In this document: piece by piece, positions 8,029-13,785 of the stretch
Position numbering within the stretch: position 1 is the stretch's first letter
Layout of the letters: each line of letters starts with the position of its first letter
Assembly: GCA_945882755.1 (NCBI GenBank)
Contig: CAMCWS010000143.1
Location: 1-13,914 of the forward strand
DNA: 13,914 nt
Source of the DNA: Bordetella parapertussis
Lineage (GTDB): Bacteria; Pseudomonadota; Gammaproteobacteria; Burkholderiales; Burkholderiaceae_C
Direction of reading: 5' to 3'
Program-made: the position numbers and the translations under genes
Notes under the pieces: generated by a model
Database searches by the model: none
Told to the model about the DNA's origin: nothing
What the model saw: only the letters and a program-made list of their open reading frames with translations

Positions 8029-9033
8029 TTAGACAACATAGCCATCACTTGGATATTTTTTAAGATTCTCAGGATCGCGAAACCATTCGATTGTTTGTAT
8101 AAGGCCCAAGCGTAATCCAGCTTCCCCGCTGTTCTTTGGGCTCCATTTCATCAGTTCTTTCGCTTTCTGATTGTTGGCGAGAAGTCTTTCAACCTCACTA
8201 TCGGCAGGGCGAACCCTTTCAGAGGATTCTTTGATCGCGATCTTTGTCCCCATAAGTTCCGCGATCATATGGGCAAGGTTGCCGATGGAGATCTCGAACC
8301 CAGATCCGAGGTTGATCACTTCACCTTCGATTTCGGGTGCCACCAGAGCCTTAATGAAGCCATTCACGGTATCATCAACATAATTGAGATCCCGTGTAGG
8401 GTGGATTGAGCCTAGATAGATCTCTTTTTTCCCTTTAAGGAGCTGGGTAATGATGGTGGGAATGACGGCACGGGCGGATTGGCGGGGCCCATAAGTGTTA
8501 AAGGGACGAAGGATGGTTATGGGTAATCCGAATGAACTATGAAAGGATAGGGCAAGCTGGTCCGCTCCTATCTTGGTAGCGGAGTATGGAGACTGTCCTT
8601 GGAGCGGGTGATCCTCTGCGATGGGCACAAATCGAGCTGTTCCATAAACTTCGCTGGTGGATGTGTGAATTACTCTTTTAATTCCGAGGGCCCTAGCTGC
8701 TTGGAGGATATTGAGGGTGCCTTTGATGTTGGTATCTACATATGTGTCGGGAGAATGGTAGGAGTAGGGAATACCGATGAGTGCGGCCAAGTGGAAGACC
8801 GACTCGCATCCCTTCATAGCTTCTTTGACTCCGTGCGGGTCGCGAATATCGCCAGAAAATACTTCGAACTGGCCCTTAACATCGGATGCGCATTGATCGA
8901 GCCAACCCCAGGAGTTGAGGGAGTTGTAAAGAACAAAGGCGCGCACTTTATGACCGGCCCGGACGAAAGCTTCAGTGAGGTGCGAACCGATGAAACCATC
9001 GGCACCAGTGATCAGAGTGGATTGTTTGTTCAT
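8029..9033 (-). CDS. legB: NAD-dependent 4,6-dehydratase LegB
   Basis: Extended short-chain dehydrogenase predicted to convert NDP-GlcNAc (GDP-GlcNAc in the Campylobacter route) to the 4-keto-6-deoxy intermediate, the committed step toward legionaminic acid. At 334 residues it has family length. Seen: nucleotide-binding GADGFIGSHL (10-19), the segment VLYNSLNSWGWLD (34-46) that I associate with LegB, GDIRD (61-65), TSTSEVYG (124-131), catalytic Tyr150/Lys154 in SPYSATK, and RPFNTYGPRQSARA. The ATG at 9033 puts the Rossmann glycines at the expected distance. It follows the flippase gene after a 123-base gap and precedes MBOAT. RmlB/WbgU-like epimerases are the alternative, but the NSWGW segment and context argue for LegB. 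Confidence 0.92.
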   Translation of the reverse strand: MNKQSTLITGADGFIGSHLTEAFVRAGHKVRAFVLYNSLNSWGWLDQCASDVKGQFEVFSGDIRDPHGVKEAMKGCESVFHLAALIGIPYSYHSPDTYVDTNIKGTLNILQAARALGIKRVIHTSTSEVYGTARFVPIAEDHPLQGQSPYSATKIGADQLALSFHSSFGLPITILRPFNTYGPRQSARAVIPTIITQLLKGKKEIYLGSIHPTRDLNYVDDTVNGFIKALVAPEIEGEVINLGSGFEISIGNLAHMIAELMGTKIAIKESSERVRPADSEVERLLANNQKAKELMKWSPKNSGEAGLRLGLIQTIEWFRDPENLKKYPSDGYVV

Positions 9034-9156
9034 AGTTTTTCTATCATCAAATAGAGCCTATTAATGAAATAGGAGGTTGCAGTTGATTAATGACGGGTTT
9101 TTATTACTGATGAAGACTCTTCTTTTTTGACACTTCTATCTAACGCTTAATCCTTG

Positions 9157-10950
9157 TTACCCCAGTTCAATAATATGTGCGCAGTTCTTGAGGGTACTCA
9201 GGCGGTGGGCGATGATCAGAATCGTTAGATCGGCGCTGAGACCTTCAATGGCTTCCATGACAGCTTGTTCGGTTTCGTGATCTAACGCGCTCGTGGCTTC
9301 GTCGAAAACCAGTACAGTTGCCTGCTTGTAGAGAGCACGGGCGATTCCAATGCGTTGTCGCTGACCTCCCGAAAGACGAATTCCCCGTTCCCCAACAAGA
9401 GCTTGGTATCCTTGGGGCGAGGATTCGATAAAATCCGCAATATGCGCTTGGCGGGCGGCTTCCTTCACCCTTTTCATTTCTATATTTTCGGGCGGGACGC
9501 CAAAGGCAATGTTCTCGGCTAGAGAAGCGTCGGCTAGATAGATAACTTGGGGAACGTGCGCAATATTGCGCTGCCAAGAGCGAAGTTTTCGTCTGTCTAG
9601 AACGATTCCGTCTACAGTAATTCGGCCTGCCGACGGCTCCAGCAGACCCATCAGCAGATCCAGGCAGGTGCTTTTGCCTGATCCAGTTTTGCCGACAAAG
9701 CCGACACGAGTCCCTTTTGTAATATTGAACGACAGTTTATCCAGCACCCACGGGGTTTCAGAAGTGTAGCGGAATTTTACGGAATCAAACTGGATCGATT
9801 TTTTAAATGGGAGTGGCGCAGGAAGTGGTTGAGAAGCTTCGGGAGGGAGTGGCTGATCCAAAAGCTCCAAAACTTCCTTAGTGGACGCTTGAGCCCCCAG
9901 CATGCCGCTCCATGCTGCATAGCCTTGCTGAAGGGCGGGTAGCAACCGTTGCGCGCCAAGGGCAAGAGCGCCAAGGACAGGTAGAGCGGCGAGCGTTCCT
10001 TGTGGTCCATGGGTCATCCCTAGCGCCAAAACGGCAAAGAGAACCATGCCGATCGATTCCATGACGAAGCGAGGACTCTGACCGATGAACGTGATGCTGG
10101 CCCTAGCCTCCCGGAGGGGTGAATCTGCTAATTGATAGATATGGCAATATGCAGGTTGGGTACCATCTAGCAGGACATCGCGAATTCCGCCGAGTCCTTC
10201 TTGGAGGGCTTTTACCACCTGTGTTTGCTCTTGGGATACACGACTGCTGTTTTGAATCATTTTTTTCTTAAAAAGTTTGGTGATAAGGGCGTAGCTGAAT
10301 CCAAGGCCAAGGGCGGAGATAAGGGCAACGGTGGGGTTGATGGCAAACAAAGCGGCAACGATGGAGATGATGATGACGGATGAGATGCCGAAAGTCAGAC
10401 AGGAGGAGAGAGTCAGGATTACCATTCCCACTTTTGAGGTAATATTACTGATGATTGTACTGCTATTGCGGGAGACGTGTACCGAGTAGGGTTGGTAGAG
10501 AGTTCGTCGATAAACCTCAAGACTGAGGTCAGCTCCAGCCGAATTTGCGAGTCGGGTGCTAACCCAAAGAAGGAGGAGGCGTATTGCTCCCGCGGTTAAG
10601 GCTGCCAATGCAAATGCTGTAGCAAGCAAGGGCAGGAGAGCGGTGGGGCCAAAGACCGATGACAAGGATTGGGAATGTGTCGTGCTGATTTGGGGTTGGT
10701 GGTTGGTGATGGCGCCGAATTGCAATCCAAAGGTGGAAGAGATATGGCATAGCGCAGATATAAGGGAGTCAACCACAGGGTAAGAAAGGACTTTTTCGGG
10801 GGCAGCAAGAGCCGCCAGAAATGGTATGACAGCTCCAAGACTGACAACTTCCGCCACACCGCCAGCCAGCATTAATAAAGACAGAAGGGCAAACTGTTTT
10901 CTGCGTCGTGAAGACAACTTCAACCAGAGACGTCTTAATATTTTAAACAT
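9157..10950 (-). CDS. ABC exporter/flippase, fused membrane and ATPase domains (PglK/MsbA type)
   Basis: A 597-residue half-transporter expected to dimerise in the inner membrane and flip a lipid-linked glycan. The membrane domain occupies about 15-345, with a long polar loop (about 52-100) after the first helix, reminiscent of the external region of PglK. The ATPase has Walker A GKTGSGKS (420-427), Q-loop around VPQ (466-468), signature LSGGQ (526-530), Walker B VLVFDE (546-551) and H-loop His582. The protein ends at AHIIELG, about 15-30 residues earlier than typical for this family after the H-loop; downstream frames give no convincing continuation. It is the first structural gene of the cluster. 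Substrate is inferred from the leg genes; a drug or lipid A exporter is less likely here. Confidence 0.88.
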   Translation of the reverse strand: MFKILRRLWLKLSSRRRKQFALLSLLMLAGGVAEVVSLGAVIPFLAALAAPEKVLSYPVVDSLISALCHISSTFGLQFGAITNHQPQISTTHSQSLSSVFGPTALLPLLATAFALAALTAGAIRLLLLWVSTRLANSAGADLSLEVYRRTLYQPYSVHVSRNSSTIISNITSKVGMVILTLSSCLTFGISSVIIISIVAALFAINPTVALISALGLGFSYALITKLFKKKMIQNSSRVSQEQTQVVKALQEGLGGIRDVLLDGTQPAYCHIYQLADSPLREARASITFIGQSPRFVMESIGMVLFAVLALGMTHGPQGTLAALPVLGALALGAQRLLPALQQGYAAWSGMLGAQASTKEVLELLDQPLPPEASQPLPAPLPFKKSIQFDSVKFRYTSETPWVLDKLSFNITKGTRVGFVGKTGSGKSTCLDLLMGLLEPSAGRITVDGIVLDRRKLRSWQRNIAHVPQVIYLADASLAENIAFGVPPENIEMKRVKEAARQAHIADFIESSPQGYQALVGERGIRLSGGQRQRIGIARALYKQATVLVFDEATSALDHETEQAVMEAIEGLSADLTILIIAHRLSTLKNCAHIIELG

Positions 10951-11094
10951 TTTTTTCTAACTTAATACTATTCATTGTCTACAGCACGCTGCCGCCCTTG
11001 GCCGATCGCGCCCGCTTTTATCGGGCCGAAGCCAAACACTCCCAACCTGTTCTGTTGTTTTTTCGGCATCCACAAAGGGCGCCGAACCTAGTTG
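10951..11094. other. Spacer between regulator and flippase genes
   Basis: This 144-base spacer has a small hairpin at 11010-11026 (GCCCG/CGGGC with a 7-base loop) and an inverted repeat TTCGGC (11062-11067)/GCCGAA (11081-11086). Neither is followed by a T-run in the minus direction, so I see no intrinsic terminator; read-through from the regulator gene into the cluster is plausible. No Shine-Dalgarno is visible before the flippase start. Confidence 0.4.
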
Positions 11095-11634
11095 CTACTT
11101 GCGTGTCAGTAACGGCATGGTCTTAAGAAAACCCGACACCAACGGAAGCAAAAGCCGGCCGTGACCGTGCCAGCGCCGAATCGTCTCAAGCTTGTCACGC
11201 AAAGCTTCCGGCAATTGTTGGCTGGAGTCGTTTTCCAGTCGCTCCACCTCCTCGCCTAACTCGTCAAACGCCGGGGCTATCTTTTTAGTCACAAACGTCT
11301 CCACTGCCTTCCTTAGATGATCTTCTGCCACAAAATGCTCCGCACGGTTCCCATTCTGGCCCTCAACCCGAATCGCCCCTAATTCCCTGAGAAACTTTAT
11401 TCCCTGACTGACCGAGCCCCGACTAATCTTTAGCTCCTTACAGATATCCCCCGCTTCGATCGGCCGAGCCGAAACAAACACCGCCCCGTAAATTAGCCCG
11501 ACCGATTTGGGTAGTCCCAGGATCGCGCAGAGTTTTACACAGAGATTGAGGATAGAATCCTCAGGACTACCGCCCTCAGCACTCCGTGAAGGCTTGGAAT
11601 TTATCAGCTTAGCTTTCGAGCTTAGAGCAATCAT
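11095..11634 (-). CDS. GbsR/MarR-type winged-helix transcriptional regulator
   Basis: A 179-residue DNA-binding protein. A polar N-terminal tail of about 25 residues precedes a winged-helix domain over about 28-110, with the recognition-helix segment ICKELKISRGSVSQGIKFLRELG (64-86, wing after it) typical of the GbsR branch of MarR. The C-terminal half is helical and charged (FDELGEEVERLE, 123-134), likely for dimerisation. The ATG at 11634 has no clear Shine-Dalgarno. It lies 144 bases upstream of the flippase in the same orientation, so it probably controls the glycan cluster and itself. The 19-bp inverted repeats at 11777-11795 and 11880-11898 are the obvious candidate operators. The effector is unknown; osmolyte response as for GbsR cannot be assumed. 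Confidence 0.8.
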   Translation of the reverse strand: MIALSSKAKLINSKPSRSAEGGSPEDSILNLCVKLCAILGLPKSVGLIYGAVFVSARPIEAGDICKELKISRGSVSQGIKFLRELGAIRVEGQNGNRAEHFVAEDHLRKAVETFVTKKIAPAFDELGEEVERLENDSSQQLPEALRDKLETIRRWHGHGRLLLPLVSGFLKTMPLLTRK

Positions 11635-11659
11635 GAGTTTTTAGTTGAAAGATTAAGCA

Positions 11660-11673
11660 TTTCGGATTTCGGA
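11660..11673. repeat. Two tandem copies of a 7-bp unit (TTTCGGA)
   Basis: TTTCGGA occurs twice head to tail at 11660-11666 and 11667-11673, followed by a partial third copy. The composition and the 7-bp period (half of 14) resemble the repeats flanking the four-helix-bundle gene at 12745-12771 and 13137-13170. A 9-base direct repeat GATTAGTAC also occurs at 11672-11680 and 11703-11711. Function unknown. Confidence 0.5.
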
Positions 11674-11707
11674 TTAGTACTTAGAGATTATGAAGTATCT
11701 TTGATTA

Positions 11708-11760
11708 GTACGGACGCCTGTCCCCAGGCGTCCTAGGACGGCTCGGAGAGCCGTCCGTAC
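11708..11760. repeat. Double-hairpin intergenic element with outer palindrome
   Basis: Two perfect 9-bp hairpins stand side by side: GGACGCCTG (11712-11720)/CAGGCGTCC (11725-11733) with loop TCCC, and GGACGGCTC (11736-11744)/GAGCCGTCC (11748-11756) with loop GGA. The ends GTACGGAC (11708-11715) and GTCCGTAC (11753-11760) are perfect inverted repeats of 8 bp, so the element can refold as one long stem. The GC-rich block stands out in AT-rich surroundings and looks like a dispersed, non-autonomous palindromic repeat. It lies in the leader of the regulator gene. No T-run follows it, so it is not a standard terminator. Confidence 0.65.
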
Positions 11761-11776
11761 CGAAAGCTCCAGCCTT

Positions 11777-11795
11777 GTTTCAAAAAAACTTGAAA
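11777..11795. promoter_or_regulatory. Operator-like repeat, left copy
   Basis: GTTTCAAAAAAACTTGAAA contains the palindromic half-sites TTTCAA and TTGAAA separated by six bases. It is an exact inverted copy of 11880-11898, 84 bases away. Size, symmetry and position upstream of the GbsR/MarR-type gene suggest a binding site for that regulator. A lone half-site TTGAAA also sits at 11645-11650, just before the gene. Confidence 0.5.
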
Positions 11796-11856
11796 TACTC
11801 GATCTTTTGATACTTCGGCTTGGGGTTGAAAGAGGGAGGTTCATGACCATTTCGCT

Positions 11857-11885
11857 ATTCTCTGACTTCCTTGGCCACGTTTCAA
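11857..11885 (-). promoter_or_regulatory. Candidate sigma70-type promoter for the regulator and glycan cluster
   Basis: On the minus strand TTGAAA (11885-11880) is followed after 17 bases by GAGAAT (11862-11857), matching the -35 and -10 consensus at 5/6 and 4/6 positions. Transcription would start near 11850 and give a leader of about 215 bases before the regulator ATG, crossing the left operator copy and the double-hairpin element. The -35 is part of the right operator copy, so binding there would block it. Prediction from sequence only. Confidence 0.3.
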
Positions 11886-11898
11886 GTTTTTTTGAAAC
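11880..11898. promoter_or_regulatory. Operator-like repeat, right copy
   Basis: TTTCAAGTTTTTTTGAAAC is the exact reverse complement of 11777-11795. Its TTTCAA half-site doubles as the candidate -35 of the minus-strand promoter. Centre-to-centre distance to the left copy is 103 bp, close to a whole number of helical turns (about 9.8), so looping between bound dimers is conceivable. The remaining stretch to 12042 contains no recognisable gene. Confidence 0.5.
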
Positions 11899-12042
11899 TA
11901 TTTTAAGCTAATTTTTAATTACTTACGACCATAGCTCTTTAGATATAGGCTACTAGTCCGCCTTGGAGTCCATCTAATAATCACGGCGCTTCACCAAATT
12001 TCGGTAGAAGGAAGCTGGGATGACCCGATAAGGCCATGGGCA

Positions 12043-12077
12043 TTGACTGATGGCATAACTGCTATATATTGCCATCA
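12043..12077 (+). promoter_or_regulatory. vapBC promoter with overlapping operator; probably leaderless
   Basis: TTGACT (12043-12048) and TATATT (12065-12070) are 16 bases apart. The expected transcription start, seven bases past the -10, is 12077, the A of the vapB ATG. An 8-bp perfect inverted repeat TGATGGCA (12048-12055)/TGCCATCA (12070-12077) spans the spacer, -10 and first base of the start codon, as expected for autorepression by an RHH antitoxin. No Shine-Dalgarno is present. Confidence 0.55.
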
Positions 12078-12310
12078 TGATCCGAACACAGATCCAGTTC
12101 GAGCAGAAGACGTATGAATCCCTAAAAACAAAGTCTAATGAAACAGGAAAGAGTATTTCGGAAATAGTTCGAAGAGCGCTAGATCGGTCGATCGCCGCTC
12201 AGGAGGTCGATCAAAAATGGGCCCGCGCCTTGAACTCGATGGGCAAATTTTCTAGCGGTCTGAACAACCTCGCCGAAAAACATGACGACCACCTAGGCGA
12301 CCGCTGGTGA
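12077..12310 (+). CDS. VapB-type ribbon-helix-helix antitoxin
   Basis: A 77-residue protein expected to bind and neutralise the PIN toxin encoded next to it and to repress its own promoter as a dimer of dimers. The N-terminus IRTQIQFEQKTYESLKTKSN is a beta strand followed by helices, with GKSISEIVRRALDRSI (24-39) as the second helix region of the CopG/Arc fold. The C-terminal 35 residues are polar and likely wrap the toxin. The ATG at 12077 is the only start consistent with the strand; the stop overlaps the toxin start by three bases (GTGA). Confidence 0.82.
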   Translation: MIRTQIQFEQKTYESLKTKSNETGKSISEIVRRALDRSIAAQEVDQKWARALNSMGKFSSGLNNLAEKHDDHLGDRW

Positions 12311-12711
12311 AGGCTGTTTTCGTTGAGACCTCGGCTTTTCTGGCGGCGCTAGACAAGGGGGACAAATTCCACGCCGAAGCCGCCAGAAAATGGCCGTTTT
12401 TAGCTAGTGGCAAGACTGAGTTGTGGACGACAGATTATGTCCGTCTGGAAAGCTGGTCTCTTATTCAGCGACGGTTGGGTGCTGAGGCGGTGATGGCCTT
12501 TCAAGACGACTGGTTGCCCTTATGCAAAATTTATGAGGTTGGTCGTGATGGTTTTGAGCGCGCCGCTGCCCAGTGGCGGATTGCCCAGCGTCGTAACCTC
12601 AGCTTGGTAGATTTGACCAGTTTTGATGCCATGCGCCAGCTAGCCATCCGAACAGCCCTGGCCTTTGACCAACATTTTCAGGAGATGGGGTACTGGAATG
12701 TTAAGGCTTGA
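12307..12711 (+). CDS. VapC-type PIN-domain toxin ribonuclease
   Basis: A 134-residue PIN-domain protein, full length, expected to cleave RNA with a metal bound by acidic residues. Candidates are Glu7 (FVETSAF), Glu48 (DYVRLESW), Asp102 (SLVDLTSFDAMR) and Asp121 (AFDQHF). The first position is usually Asp; here it is Glu, which may keep metal binding but is unusual. The start is GTG 12307, overlapping the antitoxin stop as GTGA, so synthesis is coupled. Assignment to VapBC is firm; the RNA target is unknown. Confidence 0.88.
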   Translation: MKAVFVETSAFLAALDKGDKFHAEAARKWPFLASGKTELWTTDYVRLESWSLIQRRLGAEAVMAFQDDWLPLCKIYEVGRDGFERAAAQWRIAQRRNLSLVDLTSFDAMRQLAIRTALAFDQHFQEMGYWNVKA

Positions 12712-12744
12712 ACGTAGAGACATGGAGTTAAGGTATTTGGAAAT

Positions 12745-12771
12745 GCGAATTTGGGATTGCGAATTGGGATT
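12745..12771. repeat. Degenerate 14-bp tandem repeat before the four-helix-bundle gene
   Basis: GCGAATTTGGGATT (12745-12758) is followed directly by GCGAATTGGGATT (12759-12771), identical apart from one T. Its reverse complement includes AATCCCAAATTC, which matches 13159-13170 at 11 of 12 positions, so this block and the one after the gene are inverted relative to each other. The GGGA at its end may serve as a weak ribosome binding site for the gene. Confidence 0.6.
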
Positions 12772-12777
12772 AATCAA

Positions 12778-13131
12778 ATGAACAAGCTTGAGCTGGAAAA
12801 GCGGACGAAGGAGTTCTCGCTGCAATTAATCCGGTTTTTGGAAAGTCTGCCGAAAAACTACCTTGGCGAAGCCCTGGGTAAGCAGTTGCTTAAATCCGGC
12901 ACTTCCATCGGGGCAAACTACCGAGAGGCGAATCGGGCGGAGTCTAAGGCGGATTTTATCCATAAGTTAGCCATTGTGGAGAAAGAAGCTTCGGAAACCC
13001 TCTATTGGCTGGAATTGATACTGGAAGGAGGAATCGGGGCAAATCAGGAGGCTATAAGACTTATGCAGGAGGCCAAGCAACTGTTGGCCATATTTACAGC
13101 GGCTGGACGAACATCGAAAGGACGCAGATGA
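12778..13131 (+). CDS. Four-helix-bundle protein (S23/bAvd-like, TIGR02436 type)
   Basis: A 117-residue, all-helical protein of the family first known from proteins encoded in 23S rRNA intervening sequences and related to the accessory protein bAvd of diversity-generating retroelements. Family hallmarks are KRTKEFSLQLIRFLESLP (8-25), KQLLKSGTSIGANYREANRAES (40-61), DFIHKLAIVEKEASETLYWL (64-83) and a final Glu/Lys-rich helix. ATG 12778 follows GGGATTAATCAA; an upstream TTG at 12751 would add nine residues encoded by the flanking repeat, which argues against it. No rRNA or retroelement RT is visible nearby. Its cellular role is not established. Confidence 0.88.
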   Translation: MNKLELEKRTKEFSLQLIRFLESLPKNYLGEALGKQLLKSGTSIGANYREANRAESKADFIHKLAIVEKEASETLYWLELILEGGIGANQEAIRLMQEAKQLLAIFTAAGRTSKGRR

Positions 13132-13136
13132 TTTCC

Positions 13137-13170
13137 AATTTCGAATTTAAAATTTCGAAATCCAAAATTC
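13137..13170. repeat. Degenerate 14-bp-period repeat after the four-helix-bundle gene
   Basis: AATTTCGAA occurs at 13137-13145 and again at 13151-13159, a 14-bp period, followed by AATCCAAAATTC. The last stretch pairs as an inverted repeat with 12747-12758 (11 of 12 positions). It begins within ten bases of the gene's stop. The remaining sequence to 13235 has a small GGGAG/CTCCC hairpin (13192-13205) without a T-run. Confidence 0.55.
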
Positions 13171-13235
13171 AAAATGAATTAGCCTTCTGGTGGGAGTCGG
13201 CTCCCTCCTAAGCCTGAATGATTATATCCAACCGC

Positions 13236-13514
13236 TCAAGTGTATGACCGCAGGAACTTCTGAACCTCGTCGTGACTTCCCATGAAGTGAAAATAGAGAC
13301 CTCCCTCAAGGTTCTGAAAAATCAGCCTCTCTTGCAACCCGACACGCGACTTGAAAAGATTGGGCGCAAGACGGCGAATCCCTAGCCCACTATGCAAATG
13401 CGGATTGCCCCATTGAAGGCGGACATTCTCCATGTGCGTTCCCACCCTTCGCCGGATGTGCTTAGGAAGTTTTCGGAATTGGGCGAGAAGATCGGGGTCG
13501 ATCTCAATCGCCAA
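13236..13514 (-). CDS. RelE/ParE-superfamily toxin
   Basis: A toxin of about 92 residues with the RelE-like pattern: FRKLPKHIRRRV (13-24), GIRRLAPNLFKSRVGLQERLIF (45-66, strands carrying basic residues) and a C-terminal GSHDEVQKFL (79-88) typical of mRNA-interferase-like members. I chose TTG 13514 because GAGG lies six bases upstream and only 11 bases overlap the antitoxin. ATG 13583 is possible but would add a Lys/Ala-rich tail inside the antitoxin gene, with an 80-base overlap. It converges on the four-helix-bundle gene. Whether it cuts ribosome-bound mRNA or acts on gyrase cannot be told from sequence. Confidence 0.78.
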   Translation of the reverse strand: MAIEIDPDLLAQFRKLPKHIRRRVGTHMENVRLQWGNPHLHSGLGIRRLAPNLFKSRVGLQERLIFQNLEGGLYFHFMGSHDEVQKFLRSYT

Positions 13515-13740
13515 GGACTGCCTCAAGGTCACCAGCGAACCTTTTGGCGGTGCCTTCGCGGCGGACTTTTTGCGCTTTGGCATAAAGCTTTTTAGATACG
13601 AGATCCATCTGACTAGGACTGAGCCCATAATCCCCCGTGGTTCGGCCGAGCAGAAAGCGGGCAAAGTCAGCCACCTCGGCCCGCTTTTTAGCTGGTAAAG
13701 CCTCACAGATCCGAAGTACTTCCAAGGTCTCCGTGCTCAT
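13504..13740 (-). CDS. Small antitoxin (DUF2281-like) of the RelE-type toxin
   Basis: A 78-residue protein with N-terminal helices ICEALPAKKRAEVADFARFLL (11-31), a pattern common in DUF2281-type antitoxins, and a basic C-terminal half (KLYAKAQKVRREGTAKRF, 51-68) likely to bind the toxin. ATG 13740 lies inside a palindrome that probably serves as its own operator. It overlaps the following toxin gene by 11 bases, and antitoxin-first order is normal for this class. Specific family is from pattern memory, not alignment. Confidence 0.72.
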   Translation of the reverse strand: MSTETLEVLRICEALPAKKRAEVADFARFLLGRTTGDYGLSPSQMDLVSKKLYAKAQKVRREGTAKRFAGDLEAVLGD

Positions 13741-13774
13741 GCCATTAATCTAACGGCATGCACACAAGGGGCAA
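13738..13774 (-). promoter_or_regulatory. Promoter and operator of the RelE-type module; probably leaderless
   Basis: On the minus strand TTGCCC (13774-13769) and TAGATT (13752-13747) are 16 bases apart, and the expected start point is 13740, the A of the antitoxin ATG. A palindrome with arms CATGCC (13738-13743) and GGCATG (13755-13760), continued inward by TTA/TAA with one mismatch, covers the -10 and start codon. Both promoter boxes match consensus only 4/6, so the call rests mainly on geometry and the palindrome. Confidence 0.45.
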
Positions 13775-13785
13775 GGGGCGAAATG

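Noticed and set aside
9057..9073. Hairpin CCTATT/AATAGG between flippase and legB
   Set aside because: Short AT-rich stem with no T-run; likely chance.
12640..12825. Minus-strand frame spanning the vapC end and the repeat block
   Set aside because: It crosses vapC and the repeats and its product contains repeat-derived SQSQIRISK-like sequence; not a real gene.
11660..13170. CRISPR array
   Set aside because: Repeats are 7-14 bp, degenerate and tandem, without unique spacers or cas genes.
13192..13205. GGGAG/CTCCC hairpin between the convergent four-helix-bundle and toxin genes as a terminator
   Set aside because: Only 5 bp and no T-run on either strand; not enough for an intrinsic terminator call.
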